DNA from: Deltaproteobacteria bacterium
GTDB lineage: Bacteria > Desulfobacterota > Desulfobacteria > Desulfobacterales > B30-G6
Direction: 5' to 3'
Length of the DNA: 54,607 nucleotides
Assembly (NCBI GenBank): GCA_022340465.1
Contig: JAJDNW010000037.1
Location: 1 to 54,607 of the forward strand
The notes beneath the pieces were generated by a model, which saw nothing but the letters and a program-made list of their open reading frames with translations, ran no database searches and had not been told where the DNA came from. Positions 36,576 to 44,595 of the stretch are shown one piece after another. Position numbers and translations under genes: made by a program. Position 1 is the first letter of the stretch; the number at the start of each line of letters is the position of its first letter.

Positions 36576-36610
36576 CGTTTTATGTTTTACGCGTTACGTT
36601 TTACGCTAAG
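36576..36610. repeat. degenerate 7-nt-period array
   Basis: Five heptamers in phase: CGTTTTA, TGTTTTA, CGCGTTA, CGTTTTA, CGCTAAG. Units 1 and 4 are identical. It occupies the gap between tmcC and tmcB. Confidence 0.65.
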
Positions 36611-36653
36611 ATCAGCTTATCCCGACCTTTTCTTAACACATAAAAAGACCCGG

Positions 36654-37313
36654 TCACCAGTCCTTTGCCCCCCTGATACCGCCGAACTCGCTGCCCATGT
36701 AGGCTCTCGTAAACAGCGAAAAAATCATGTGGCTCAAGCGGGTCAAGGGGATGGCCGCCAGCATGACTTCGCCTGACAGGATGTGAATGATGAGCAAAAC
36801 CCTGTAGTCAATCCACTGATGGTAGGCGAAAAAGCCGGTCAGAAAGGGCATGGCCACGATGGCCAGGATAATATAGTCTGAAGCCGATGTAACGAACCTG
36901 ACTTCCGGTTGGCGTATGCGCCGGACCAGAAAAAACAGGCAGGATAAAAGCACCACCAGCGTCATGGCATCCGCCAGCGCGTCGGGAAAAGCCCACCAGC
37001 TCACGCCCCAGGCTTCATCCCACAGGATAATGTGGGCCATTAAAAACAGCGGCACCGCCAGCAGGCAGATATGAAAGACAAATATCACGATCGTCAGCAC
37101 CGGGTGCCGTCTCCAGTTGGTGGTGGCAAAGGGCGTCATCCAATGCAGAATGGATCGAAAACTGTACTTCCAGCTCATATAGGTAAAGATGAACCGCTCT
37201 TTTCCGCCGATCAGCTGAAACATCCTCCCCAGCCTGAACAGGCATCCCCCAATGAACACCAGGAATGACAGCCAGGCCAGGGGTCCGGTGACAAAACCGT
37301 ATACATCGTGCAT
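36654..37313 (-). CDS. tmcC: TmcC: membrane cytochrome b subunit (NarI/DsrM-like)
   Basis: Integral membrane subunit that should carry electrons between periplasmic TmcA and cytoplasmic TmcB. The 219-residue protein has five hydrophobic segments (about 10-30, 70-95, 110-130, 145-165 and 170-190). Membrane-embedded His residues (for example in FVFHICLL and LLIIHILSGE) are plausible heme b ligands, as in NarI and DsrM. The loop WRRHPVLTIVIFVFHICLLAVPLFL resembles NarI-family proteins. It starts 121 nt after tmcD. The assignment rests on both sequence and operon context. Confidence 0.87.
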   Translation of the reverse strand: MHDVYGFVTGPLAWLSFLVFIGGCLFRLGRMFQLIGGKERFIFTYMSWKYSFRSILHWMTPFATTNWRRHPVLTIVIFVFHICLLAVPLFLMAHIILWDEAWGVSWWAFPDALADAMTLVVLLSCLFFLVRRIRQPEVRFVTSASDYIILAIVAMPFLTGFFAYHQWIDYRVLLIIHILSGEVMLAAIPLTRLSHMIFSLFTRAYMGSEFGGIRGAKDW

Positions 37314-37433
37314 GGTTTCCCCCTTTTCCCTTCTGAAAAGCCGGCATCACCTGCCACCTTACCCCCGGCGCTGCAAAAGCCCGAGGGCTCCAGAGTCAAG
37401 GCGCCTGAGGGTGAATTTGCTTGCTTCGGCGCC

Positions 37434-38696
37434 TCAGAGGCCGAAGTCCCTGACCGCTACCACCCGCCGGTAGTAGATGCCCGCTTCTACACTCCTCAGC
37501 AGCAGGCGGCTTCCATCCGGGCTGAACACCGGATCCCAGGCCGCCTCCATGGCCCTTTGATCCACGTGGTCGTTGACGGCAAACAGGAACCGGCCATCCT
37601 TCTGCACCCTGGCCGCCACGGTTTCGCCATCGGGGCTGAATACGGGTGGCCAGGCCATATCGAATCCGTTTGACCAGGCCCGGCCGTCGACGACGATCTT
37701 CCATACCGGGCCCTCCTTGGCAAGCGCCGCCAGCCGCCGGCCGTCGGGGCTGAAGGTAATGTCGGTCACCATGTCCCCGAAGGTGGCAGCCCAGGGCGTG
37801 CCGTCGACGGCCACGGTCCAACGCCCGAATGTCGGTGCCACGATGGCGGCCAGTTTTTTACCGTCCGGGCCGAAGGCAGGCTGCCACAGTTGTACAAAGC
37901 GGCGGTCCCATAAAAAGTCCCCGTTTTCGGCCAGCGTCCACATGCCTTGGTGGCGCACCGGCGCCACGACATCGACCGTTCCCGGCCGGAATATGGGCTC
38001 CCAGACACAGCCGAAACGTTGTTCCCAGGCGATGCCGTCCACGGCAACCGTGTATTCGTAAAGGTTCCGCCTCACCTCGGCGGCCAGATGCTGCCCGTCT
38101 TCGCTGATGGCCAGGCCCCAGACATTCAGAAAAACCTCGTCCCACGCCTTGCCGTCCAGGGCCGCCGTGAAGGTCCCCTTCTTGAATTTATGAATCTCCC
38201 CCGAATCGGCATCTTTGACCTGCACCGCGGCGGCCGTGCGCGTCCCACAGGGGCTCAGAGCGAAATAGGTCATGTTGGCGTAGGATCTGTCCCAGGGAAC
38301 CCCGTTCAGCACCATGCAGTACCGCATGTCCTGCTGCGCCGCGACCGCAAGGGCGCCGCCGTTTTCACTGAAGAGGGGATTCCACACGTAGCCGAACCTG
38401 TTTTCCCAGGGGGTGCCGTCAACAGCCACCGTCCATTCACCCACCTCCGAAACCAGCGCCGCCAGGCGTCCGTCGGGAAGGTACCTCAGGTGCCAGGCCT
38501 TGTCATAGACCGCATCCCAGGCCGTGCCGTTGACACAGACGCTGAATTCCATTTCAGAAACGTTGACGACGGCGGCGACCGCCTCTCCGTCCGGACTGGC
38601 GTAAGGCTCTTCCACCCACCTGAATTCATCGTTCCACGCACTAAAGGCGACCTTTTTTTCAGATATCTCCCAATCCCACTCTTGACCGTCGACCAT
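37434..38696 (-). CDS. tmcD: TmcD: Trp-rich WD40-like repeat protein
   Basis: A 420-residue protein without signal peptide or membrane segment, made of about ten repeats of roughly 38-40 residues. The repeat pattern is TVAVDGTPW-x5-F-x3-W-x3-FSPDG-x3-AA, visible for example as TVAVDGTPWENRFGYVWNPLFSENG and TVAVDGIAWEQRFGCVW. This matches a beta-propeller like TmcD of the Tmc complex, whose exact role is unknown. I chose the ATG at 38696 because GAGGAGG lies just before it; an ATG at 38741 is less likely. It is the first gene of the operon on the minus strand. Confidence 0.85.
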   Translation of the reverse strand: MVDGQEWDWEISEKKVAFSAWNDEFRWVEEPYASPDGEAVAAVVNVSEMEFSVCVNGTAWDAVYDKAWHLRYLPDGRLAALVSEVGEWTVAVDGTPWENRFGYVWNPLFSENGGALAVAAQQDMRYCMVLNGVPWDRSYANMTYFALSPCGTRTAAAVQVKDADSGEIHKFKKGTFTAALDGKAWDEVFLNVWGLAISEDGQHLAAEVRRNLYEYTVAVDGIAWEQRFGCVWEPIFRPGTVDVVAPVRHQGMWTLAENGDFLWDRRFVQLWQPAFGPDGKKLAAIVAPTFGRWTVAVDGTPWAATFGDMVTDITFSPDGRRLAALAKEGPVWKIVVDGRAWSNGFDMAWPPVFSPDGETVAARVQKDGRFLFAVNDHVDQRAMEAAWDPVFSPDGSRLLLRSVEAGIYYRRVVAVRDFGL

Positions 38697-38906
38697 GAGG
38701 CCTCCTCGTGCTACCCGGGTGACCGGCCATTCCCGCAACAAGCGGCGGGAAGCCTTCCCCGTGAGGAATTTGTCTGTTTTGATTCGCCCGTCAACCCTGC
38801 AGCCCCGCGAGCATGGATCTCCGCTGCGATCCGGCAGGCTGGGATGCCGGGGGGCTCAGCCTTTCGCGAGGGAGCGGCTTAAACCGCATTTTCCGAACAT
38901 GTGGCC

Positions 38907-38946
38907 CGTGACATTATTGTGGATACATACCTAATGTTGTCACGGA
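38907..38946. promoter_or_regulatory. inverted repeat upstream of the tmc operon
   Basis: Perfect 8-bp arms CCGTGACA (38907-38914) and TGTCACGG (38939-38946), 24 bp apart, with partial continuation of the symmetry inward (ATT/AAT). It lies about 210 bp before tmcD. It could be an operator for a dimeric regulator or two separate half-sites. Confidence 0.4.
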
Positions 38947-39027
38947 ATGCAAATGGATAGAATCCATTGAAAATATGTTTATTTTGATCATTCTTGAAAT
39001 TTGAAACCCTCAACTTGGGCAAAATCC

Positions 39028-39056
39028 TTGTCTATTAAAGGATTACATGCTATCAA
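39028..39056 (+). promoter_or_regulatory. promoter of the gene at 39124
   Basis: TTGTCT (39028-39033), 17-nt spacer, TATCAA (39051-39056), giving a leader of about 60 nt. Confidence 0.45.
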
Positions 39057-39123
39057 GACTTCCTTAGTTCGGGTCTGCAAAGGACCGGCATTTTCTGTTT
39101 TCGCACTTCAAGGAGGAAAATAC

Positions 39124-39612
39124 ATGTCTGAATACAGTCGATACATAGCGATGGCCGGTGTGATTGTTCTCGGCATCATTCTCCAGGCGATGCTGATCGG
39201 ACTCTATGCCGTTCCGGCACCCTACAAAACCGCGGTCGCCTTTACCAAAGCCTACTATAAACTAGACCCCTCCATGGAAGACTACCTGTGCCAAGACAGC
39301 CGCCTCGATGACGGCGTGAATGTCACCGCACAATACCTCTATGAAAAATCGAGCTATGCAAAATCCCTGGGATTCGACAAAAGCTTTCTCAAAAGCCAGC
39401 TGTACCATATTGAAACCCACACCGCCTTTACCAGTGACACCGAAGCGACGGTGACCATTTCAGCCGTCCGGAGAACAGCCATCAACCCGGTCTTCGCCTG
39501 GGTTGCCAAACTGTTTCGCATCGGCGGAACCTATCCCGTTGAAGGCACCATCGACGTCGTGAAAGAAAACGGCCGCTGGAAAGTGTGCGCCGAGTCATTT
39601 TCCTCCGTTTGA
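39124..39612 (+). CDS. membrane-anchored protein of unknown function
   Basis: A 162-residue protein with one N-terminal hydrophobic segment (about 8-30, IAMAGVIVLGIILQAMLIGLY) that anchors an otherwise soluble, presumably periplasmic domain. The domain contains FTKAYYKLDPSMEDYLC, a central IETHTAFTSDTEATVTISAVRRTA strand region and GTIDVVKENGRWKVCAESF at the end. This resembles NTF2-like/DUF4878 lipoprotein domains in general pattern, but I do not assign a family. AGGAGG precedes the ATG at 39124. It is probably a single-gene unit followed by a palindromic repeat. Confidence 0.75.
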   Translation: MSEYSRYIAMAGVIVLGIILQAMLIGLYAVPAPYKTAVAFTKAYYKLDPSMEDYLCQDSRLDDGVNVTAQYLYEKSSYAKSLGFDKSFLKSQLYHIETHTAFTSDTEATVTISAVRRTAINPVFAWVAKLFRIGGTYPVEGTIDVVKENGRWKVCAESFSSV

Positions 39613-39639
39613 AATAACGGCAAGTTGTTATCTGGTATT

Positions 39640-39756
39640 GAACCGAGATAGCGAGCGCATTCCCTGCAGCTTGCTGCAGGGTAAGCGAGCGAATCATAAT
39701 TGATAGAATTCCTTACGGTGAAGATTCCCCTTAAGCTTGCTGCGGGAAGTGTTCAA
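39640..39756 (-). repeat. dispersed palindromic repeat, copy A
   Basis: In minus orientation it reads TTGAACACT...CCGCAGCAAGCTTAAGGGG, then CACCGTAAGGAATTC and TATCAATTATGATTCGC, and ends TATCTCGGTTC. It shares about 57 bp, nearly identical, with copy C at 47536-47599 and its outer end with copy B at 42493-42575. Unlike copy B it carries an extra hairpin, CCCTGCAGC-AA-GCTGCAGGG, flanked by a duplicated CGCTCGC. Confidence 0.8.
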
Positions 39757-39826
39757 ATTCTGGTCCTGCGGGTCAGGTCAGAGATATCTGGACGGATGGT
39801 ATCGTCACCTGAGGCACACCTTGTCC

Positions 39827-40585
39827 ATGCAACCTATTTACAAACGCATTCAGCAACGGGCCCGCCAAATTGCCGAGGGTATGCCGGCGCCCGACTTTTA
39901 TCGTGACCACGCCGGCGCCAACAACCTCTCCGGCAACCTGTTGGATTCAAACCCCGACATGGCGGCATTGAACGAAATTGTCGCCGAGTATCTGCAGCAC
40001 AATGCCGGGCATGGCCTCAAGCACTCCCGCAAAGTCGCCCTGGATGCGGGGACATTGACGATCATCGAGGGCCGCCGGGCGAACCTTGCGGAAAACGAAA
40101 TCCAACGGTTGACCTATCTATCCCATATGGCGGGGTTGCTGCACGACGTAAAGCGCAAAAAGAAAAACCATGCCGTCGAGGGTGCTCTCTTTTCGCGGAA
40201 GATATTGCCGGCATTCTCGCTGTCGCCCCAGGAGGTGGAGGACGTCGCCAACGCCATCCGCAACCATGAAGCCTTCAAGCCACTCATCCCCATCGACAGC
40301 CTGCACGGCGCCCTTGTCGCCGGCTGTCTTTATGATGCCGACAAATTTCGGTGGGGGCCGGACAACTTCACCGATACGGTCTGGAACATGATTGCCATTT
40401 ACAACCCCCCTCTCTCCGAATTCATCAAACGCTATCCTGAAGGCATGCGGGGCATAGCGCGTATAAAAGAAACCTTTAGAACGGCTACGGGAAAAATGTA
40501 CGGTCCGCAGTTCATCGACCTGGGTATCGCCATCGGGGAAAAACTCTACAAGGCGATTTTAGAAGAGTTCAAGTCCTGTCTGTAA
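39827..40585 (+). CDS. HD-domain phosphohydrolase
   Basis: A 252-residue protein of the HD superfamily of metal-dependent phosphohydrolases. Metal-binding residues appear in GHGLKHSRKVALDAG and in HMAGLLHDVKRKKKNH (the HD pair), with further His in AIRNHEAF and the Asp in LYDADKFRW. The set resembles stand-alone HDIG-type proteins; the substrate is unknown. I placed the start at the ATG at 39827; a TTG at 39821 is preceded by GAGG and is also possible. Repeat copy A lies immediately upstream. The fusion-hydrolase gene begins 49 nt downstream. Confidence 0.82.
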   Translation: MQPIYKRIQQRARQIAEGMPAPDFYRDHAGANNLSGNLLDSNPDMAALNEIVAEYLQHNAGHGLKHSRKVALDAGTLTIIEGRRANLAENEIQRLTYLSHMAGLLHDVKRKKKNHAVEGALFSRKILPAFSLSPQEVEDVANAIRNHEAFKPLIPIDSLHGALVAGCLYDADKFRWGPDNFTDTVWNMIAIYNPPLSEFIKRYPEGMRGIARIKETFRTATGKMYGPQFIDLGIAIGEKLYKAILEEFKSCL

Positions 40586-40634
40586 AAGCAGAGCAACCAG
40601 CGTTAGGTAAAACCCGGCGCACTGAAGGAACGTC

Positions 40635-42464
40635 TTGAAAGAAACAGCGAAAAATCGAACCACCGTAGCGGCCCTGCTGTTCGTGCTGCTCGTGGCGGTG
40701 CTGATCGCCGCCATGGCACTGGCATCGGCCGTGCAGAGGGACTTCGGCCGTGTGGCCGTTTCCAACGTCCGCTACCTGAACGGCAACGGCATCCCCATAC
40801 GCGCCAAGCTCATGCACCCGAAAACGGGGGGCGGCACCCGGTTTCCAGGGATCGTCTATATCCATGGATACCAGAACAACCGGGAAACAGGAGACGCGTA
40901 CTGCATCGAACTGGCCAGAAGGGGGTTTGTTGTCCTGAACATCGACGCCATCGGCCGGGGCAATTCCGGCATACCCGGCAATCCGGCGGATCCCGGCTTC
41001 GACGACACGTACGGCGGGCAATCCTCGCTCGACTATCTGCGGTCGCTGCCCCTCGTCGATCCCGGGGCTGTCGGCATGATGGGCCACAGCCTCGGCGCCG
41101 AAATGGCCTATAAAGTTGCCCTTCGAGACCCGGGCGTCCGGGGGCTGGTCATCACCGGCTTCGCCTACACCACCGCCGCCGACTACCAGCACCCCGCCAA
41201 CATGCTCATGATCATCGGAAAATACGACGAATACAGAAAAAGGATGACCGGCACACGCAACATCCTCACCGACTGGATGAAGTCCGAACAGACCCGCAAG
41301 GTGATTGACGCCCCGAATCCTGAAATCGGCGTGACCTACGGTGACTTCTCCGCCGGTACCGCCCGGCGCGTCTTCGTTCCCCATGTAACGCACATTCAGG
41401 AATCGCACAACCGGGATGCCATCGCCGAAGCCCTGCTCTGGATGCGGCAGGCGCTGAACCCACCCGCTGCATACTGGTCCGACCCGCACAGGCAGATCTG
41501 GCCGGTCAAGGAGTGGGCGACCCTGGTGGCCATGGTTGCCGGCTTTTTTTCTCTGCTGCCCTTGAGCACCCTTCTGCTCCGGCTCGCTTGGTTTCGCCCC
41601 CTGGCCGGCGCCCCCACGGCGACATATGCGTGCGGGGGCAAAGCCTTTCTCAAGCACGTCACCATCAACGGTCTGGTCATGTGGCTTTACCTGCCGCTCA
41701 TCTTCATCCTGTTCGGCATCCACATCTACCTGGTACCCATCGACAGGGTCTTCCCCATGATGATGGTAAATGCCATTGTCTGGTGGTTCCTTTGCATCAA
41801 TATCATCGGATTTTTTATTTTCCGCCGATGGTTTAAAAAACAGAATCGCCTGTACGGGACCACGCTGGCCGACATGGGCATATCCTTCAAAAAGGATCTT
41901 TTTTACCTGGACGGCGTCCGCCTCGGCAAAGGGGTGGCCCTGGCCATGACCCTTTTCATATTTGCCTACGCCGCCGAACACCTGCTCGAAAGCATCTTCA
42001 TCGTCGACTACCGTTTCATATTCCCTTTTGCCAGCGACCTCACCCCCTACCGCCTCAAAATGTGGCTGGTCTACTTCCCGTTTCTGCTCATCGGGTTTCT
42101 TCAGACCGGCGTTTTTCTGCACGGACAGATCCGAAAAGCGCCGAAACGGTCGCAAACAGGGACGTTCCTGGCGTGGTCCGGCGCCAACCTGGCGGCCATG
42201 ATCGTTCCCCTGCTCCTGTTTCTCTGCATCCAATACATCCCGCTGCTGACGACCGGCTTCATACCACTGGTGGGGCCGGGCGGCATGTTCGTGTCGTTCG
42301 TGCTCAACCTGTTTCACCTCATCGTCGTCCTCTGCCTGGTAATCCCGATTTCCACGTGGCTTTTTCAAGTGACCGGTACCATCTATACCGGGGCCGTTTT
42401 AAACGCCGCCCTGGTAACCTGGATGTTCACGTCCTCCCAGGTGATCGCCCCCATCCCGATATAG
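40635..42464 (+). CDS. alpha/beta hydrolase fused to a multi-span membrane domain
   Basis: A 609-residue protein. An N-terminal membrane segment (about 11-31) is followed by an alpha/beta hydrolase domain (about 40-290) with oxyanion motif IHGYQNN (76-82) and nucleophile Ser152 in GHSLG; a candidate catalytic His lies in VPHVTHIQESH. From about residue 295 onward eight or nine hydrophobic segments follow, with no hydrolase similarity. Translation starts at TTG, preceded by GAAGGA. Substrate unknown; lipid or exported ester are possibilities. The hydrolase domain should face the periplasm if the first segment is an uncleaved anchor. Confidence 0.83.
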   Translation: MKETAKNRTTVAALLFVLLVAVLIAAMALASAVQRDFGRVAVSNVRYLNGNGIPIRAKLMHPKTGGGTRFPGIVYIHGYQNNRETGDAYCIELARRGFVVLNIDAIGRGNSGIPGNPADPGFDDTYGGQSSLDYLRSLPLVDPGAVGMMGHSLGAEMAYKVALRDPGVRGLVITGFAYTTAADYQHPANMLMIIGKYDEYRKRMTGTRNILTDWMKSEQTRKVIDAPNPEIGVTYGDFSAGTARRVFVPHVTHIQESHNRDAIAEALLWMRQALNPPAAYWSDPHRQIWPVKEWATLVAMVAGFFSLLPLSTLLLRLAWFRPLAGAPTATYACGGKAFLKHVTINGLVMWLYLPLIFILFGIHIYLVPIDRVFPMMMVNAIVWWFLCINIIGFFIFRRWFKKQNRLYGTTLADMGISFKKDLFYLDGVRLGKGVALAMTLFIFAYAAEHLLESIFIVDYRFIFPFASDLTPYRLKMWLVYFPFLLIGFLQTGVFLHGQIRKAPKRSQTGTFLAWSGANLAAMIVPLLLFLCIQYIPLLTTGFIPLVGPGGMFVSFVLNLFHLIVVLCLVIPISTWLFQVTGTIYTGAVLNAALVTWMFTSSQVIAPIPI

Positions 42465-42492
42465 GGAAATTACCCCCTGAAAGAGATTGATA

Positions 42493-42575
42493 TTGACGCT
42501 TCCCCGCCGCACGCTGCGGGGAAGCGTCACCGTAAGGGGTTCTATCCATTATGATTCGCTCGCTATCTCGGTTCA
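42493..42575 (+). repeat. dispersed palindromic repeat, copy B
   Basis: Begins with a perfect hairpin: GACGCTTCCCCGC pairs with GCGGGGAAGCGTC. CACCGTAAGG, TTCTATC and ATTATGATTCGC then match copies A and C, and it ends GCTATCTCGGTTC as in copy A. It starts 29 nt after the stop of the hydrolase gene. Confidence 0.8.
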
Positions 42576-42620
42576 CATAAAACCACGTCGTCAAATGTTT
42601 CCGGTGCGCCATATTCCCGT

Positions 42621-42649
42621 TTGACTTCGGTTAAACCTTTGATTATACT
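42621..42649 (+). promoter_or_regulatory. sigma-70-type promoter of the FadD-like gene
   Basis: TTGACT (42621-42626), 17-nt spacer, TATACT (42644-42649). The leader is about 57 nt and ends with AGGAGG before the ATG at 42713. Confidence 0.75.
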
Positions 42650-42712
42650 CTGCCATCATTTTAGGGAAACCTAAATTGAGGAAAACATCACCGCCATAAA
42701 AAGGAGGTTGGA

Positions 42713-44449
42713 ATGACCGCAAAACCCTGGCATGGCCCCAAGTGGCCTGAAGGCGTCCCTCACGAAATCACCGGGTGGGACAAACCCTTACCTACACTCC
42801 TTGACGAAACCGCCGCACGATACCCGGATCTCGTTTACACGATTTTCAACGATGCCGGGCGCACCTATTCCCAGGTGAAAGACACGGCGGATCGCATCGC
42901 CAACTTCCTGGTATCCAAAGGCGTCAAAAAGGGCGATCGGGTAGCCATTTTTCTGCCAAACCTGCCCCACTATCCGGCTATCTTTTTCGGGATCCTGAAA
43001 GCCGGTGCCGTTTGTGTCACCTGCAATCCCATCTACACGGCCAACGAATTGAACTACCAGTTGGGGGATGCCGGCGCCAAGGCCGTTTTCTGCATGGATC
43101 ACCCCGAATTTTATCGCACAACGGTGGAAGCCATCAGGGGAACCGACGTGGAAACGGTCGTCATCTGCAGCGTAAAATCCTACCTGCCCCGGCTGAAAGG
43201 TTTTCTGGGCGGTCTGCTGGGCAAGATCCCCAAGGCGGAGAGCCACCAACCCGGGCACCTGTTGTTCGACGACGTTGTCGCCGCCGCATCCGGATCCGGG
43301 GCGCCCGCCGTGGAGATCGATCCTGTCGATGACCTGGCCCTGATCATCTACACCGGCGGAACCACCGGCCGGCCCAAGGGGGCCGCCCTGACCCATGCCA
43401 ACTTTTTCTATAACGTCATGGGGCTGAACGAATACGGCCGGCTGGTCCAGGAACCCGGCGGACGGCCGGAAAGGATCAGGGGCGGCGGTTTCAACACCTA
43501 CCTGGGCGTACTGCCCTGGTACCACAGCTTCGGCCTGACCTGCGCCATGCTGTCGGCCTGCGCCACGGGGAGCAAGCTTATCTGCGTCCCCGATCCGCGC
43601 GCCGGGGACCCGCCTTTCACCGAGGTGCTGAAACTTGTCCAGAAGCACCGGCCCACGTTGATGCCGGCCGTGCCCACCATCTTCGTGGCCTTCACCAACC
43701 ATCCCCTTCTGGGCCAGTTCGACCTGACCTCCCTCGTCGGGTGCTTTTCAGGCGGTGCCCCGCTCCCGCCGGAGGTCTGCAAGCAGTTCGAAGAAAAAAC
43801 CGGGGCCATTATTTTCGAAGGCTACGGCCTCAGCGAAACCGCCCCCGTGGCCACCGCCAACCCCACCAACCGGGAAAACCGTAAAATCGGCTCCATCGGG
43901 TTCCCCATTCCCTGCACGGATATCAAGATCGTGGACCTCGAAACCGGCTTGGAGGAGCTCCCCCAGGGAGAGGACGGCGAAATCGCCATCTCCGGCCCCC
44001 AGGTCATGCAGGGATACTGGAACAAACCCGAGGAAAACGAGGCGGTTTTCCGGGAAATCGACGGCAGCCGCTATTTCCTGACCGGGGACATCGGCCACAT
44101 CGACGAGGAGGGGTTCATCCTCATCACCGACCGCAAGAAGGACATGATCATCGTGGGCGGCTTCAATGTGTATCCGCGCGATGTGGAGGACATCCTCTTT
44201 ACCCACCCCAAGGTCGCCCTCGCGGCAGTGGTGGGCGTGCCGGATGCCAGAAGCGGCGAAATCGTCAAGGCCTTCATCCAGCTCAAGCCCGGGGAAACCG
44301 CCACGGAAGAGGAAATCATGGCCTTCTGCAAGGAAAACATGGCAGGGTATAAGCGGCCCAAGCAAATCGAGTTCCGCGAAGAAGTCCCGGTTTCCAACGT
44401 GGGCAAGGTCCTGCGCCGCGTGCTGCGGGACGAGGAATCCGGAAAATAG
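42713..44449 (+). CDS. long-chain acyl-CoA synthetase (FadD-like)
   Basis: ANL-superfamily ligase that activates a fatty or aromatic acid to its CoA thioester. The 578-residue protein has the AMP-binding motif IIYTGGTTGRPKGAALTH, the A5 motif EGYGLSETAPVAT, the A7/A8 region YFLTGDIGHIDEEGFILITDRKKDMI and the C-terminal NVGKVLRRVLR with the catalytic lysine. Chain-length preference cannot be read off. It has its own promoter and AGGAGG site. In sulfate reducers such ligases commonly feed fatty-acid oxidation, which is inference here. Confidence 0.9.
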   Translation: MTAKPWHGPKWPEGVPHEITGWDKPLPTLLDETAARYPDLVYTIFNDAGRTYSQVKDTADRIANFLVSKGVKKGDRVAIFLPNLPHYPAIFFGILKAGAVCVTCNPIYTANELNYQLGDAGAKAVFCMDHPEFYRTTVEAIRGTDVETVVICSVKSYLPRLKGFLGGLLGKIPKAESHQPGHLLFDDVVAAASGSGAPAVEIDPVDDLALIIYTGGTTGRPKGAALTHANFFYNVMGLNEYGRLVQEPGGRPERIRGGGFNTYLGVLPWYHSFGLTCAMLSACATGSKLICVPDPRAGDPPFTEVLKLVQKHRPTLMPAVPTIFVAFTNHPLLGQFDLTSLVGCFSGGAPLPPEVCKQFEEKTGAIIFEGYGLSETAPVATANPTNRENRKIGSIGFPIPCTDIKIVDLETGLEELPQGEDGEIAISGPQVMQGYWNKPEENEAVFREIDGSRYFLTGDIGHIDEEGFILITDRKKDMIIVGGFNVYPRDVEDILFTHPKVALAAVVGVPDARSGEIVKAFIQLKPGETATEEEIMAFCKENMAGYKRPKQIEFREEVPVSNVGKVLRRVLRDEESGK

Positions 44450-44459
44450 TCAAGAACAA

Positions 44460-44536
44460 GGTTTACGGTATACGGTATATGGTATACGGTGTACGGCATG
44501 AGGGTTAGGGTGTAAGGCGGTAGGTGGCGGGTGTCA
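44460..44536. repeat. 11-unit degenerate 7-nt-period array
   Basis: Eleven consecutive heptamers, every one beginning GG: GGTTTAC, GGTATAC, GGTATAT, GGTATAC, GGTGTAC, GGCATGA, GGGTTAG, GGTGTAA, GGCGGTA, GGTGGCG, GGTGTCA. Phase is kept over 77 nt without any insertion or deletion. It begins 10 nt after the FadD-like stop and ends before the map gene. Confidence 0.85.
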
Positions 44537-44595
44537 TGAACCGGTGACGATCCGTTCCCCGTCCCTTTCACCTCCCGTTCACACAACGGCTGATT

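Larger units (their letters stand above)
38697..39123. other. divergent intergenic region between tmcD and the 39.1-kb gene
   Basis: A 427-nt gap. The half next to tmcD is GC-rich with small hairpins; the middle holds an inverted repeat (38907-38946); the right part is AT-rich with a rightward promoter (39028-39056). No gene or recognised riboswitch is supported. Confidence 0.6.

Noticed and set aside
39061-39123. Possible riboswitch (GGTCTGCAAAGGACC hairpin) before the 39.1-kb gene
   Set aside because: A single short hairpin without the conserved cores of c-di-GMP, cobalamin, SAM or other riboswitch classes I could check by eye.
40569-42368. 599-codon open frame antisense to the fusion hydrolase
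   Set aside because: Highly charged, repetitive composition without domain; the sense frame has a catalytic motif and membrane segments.
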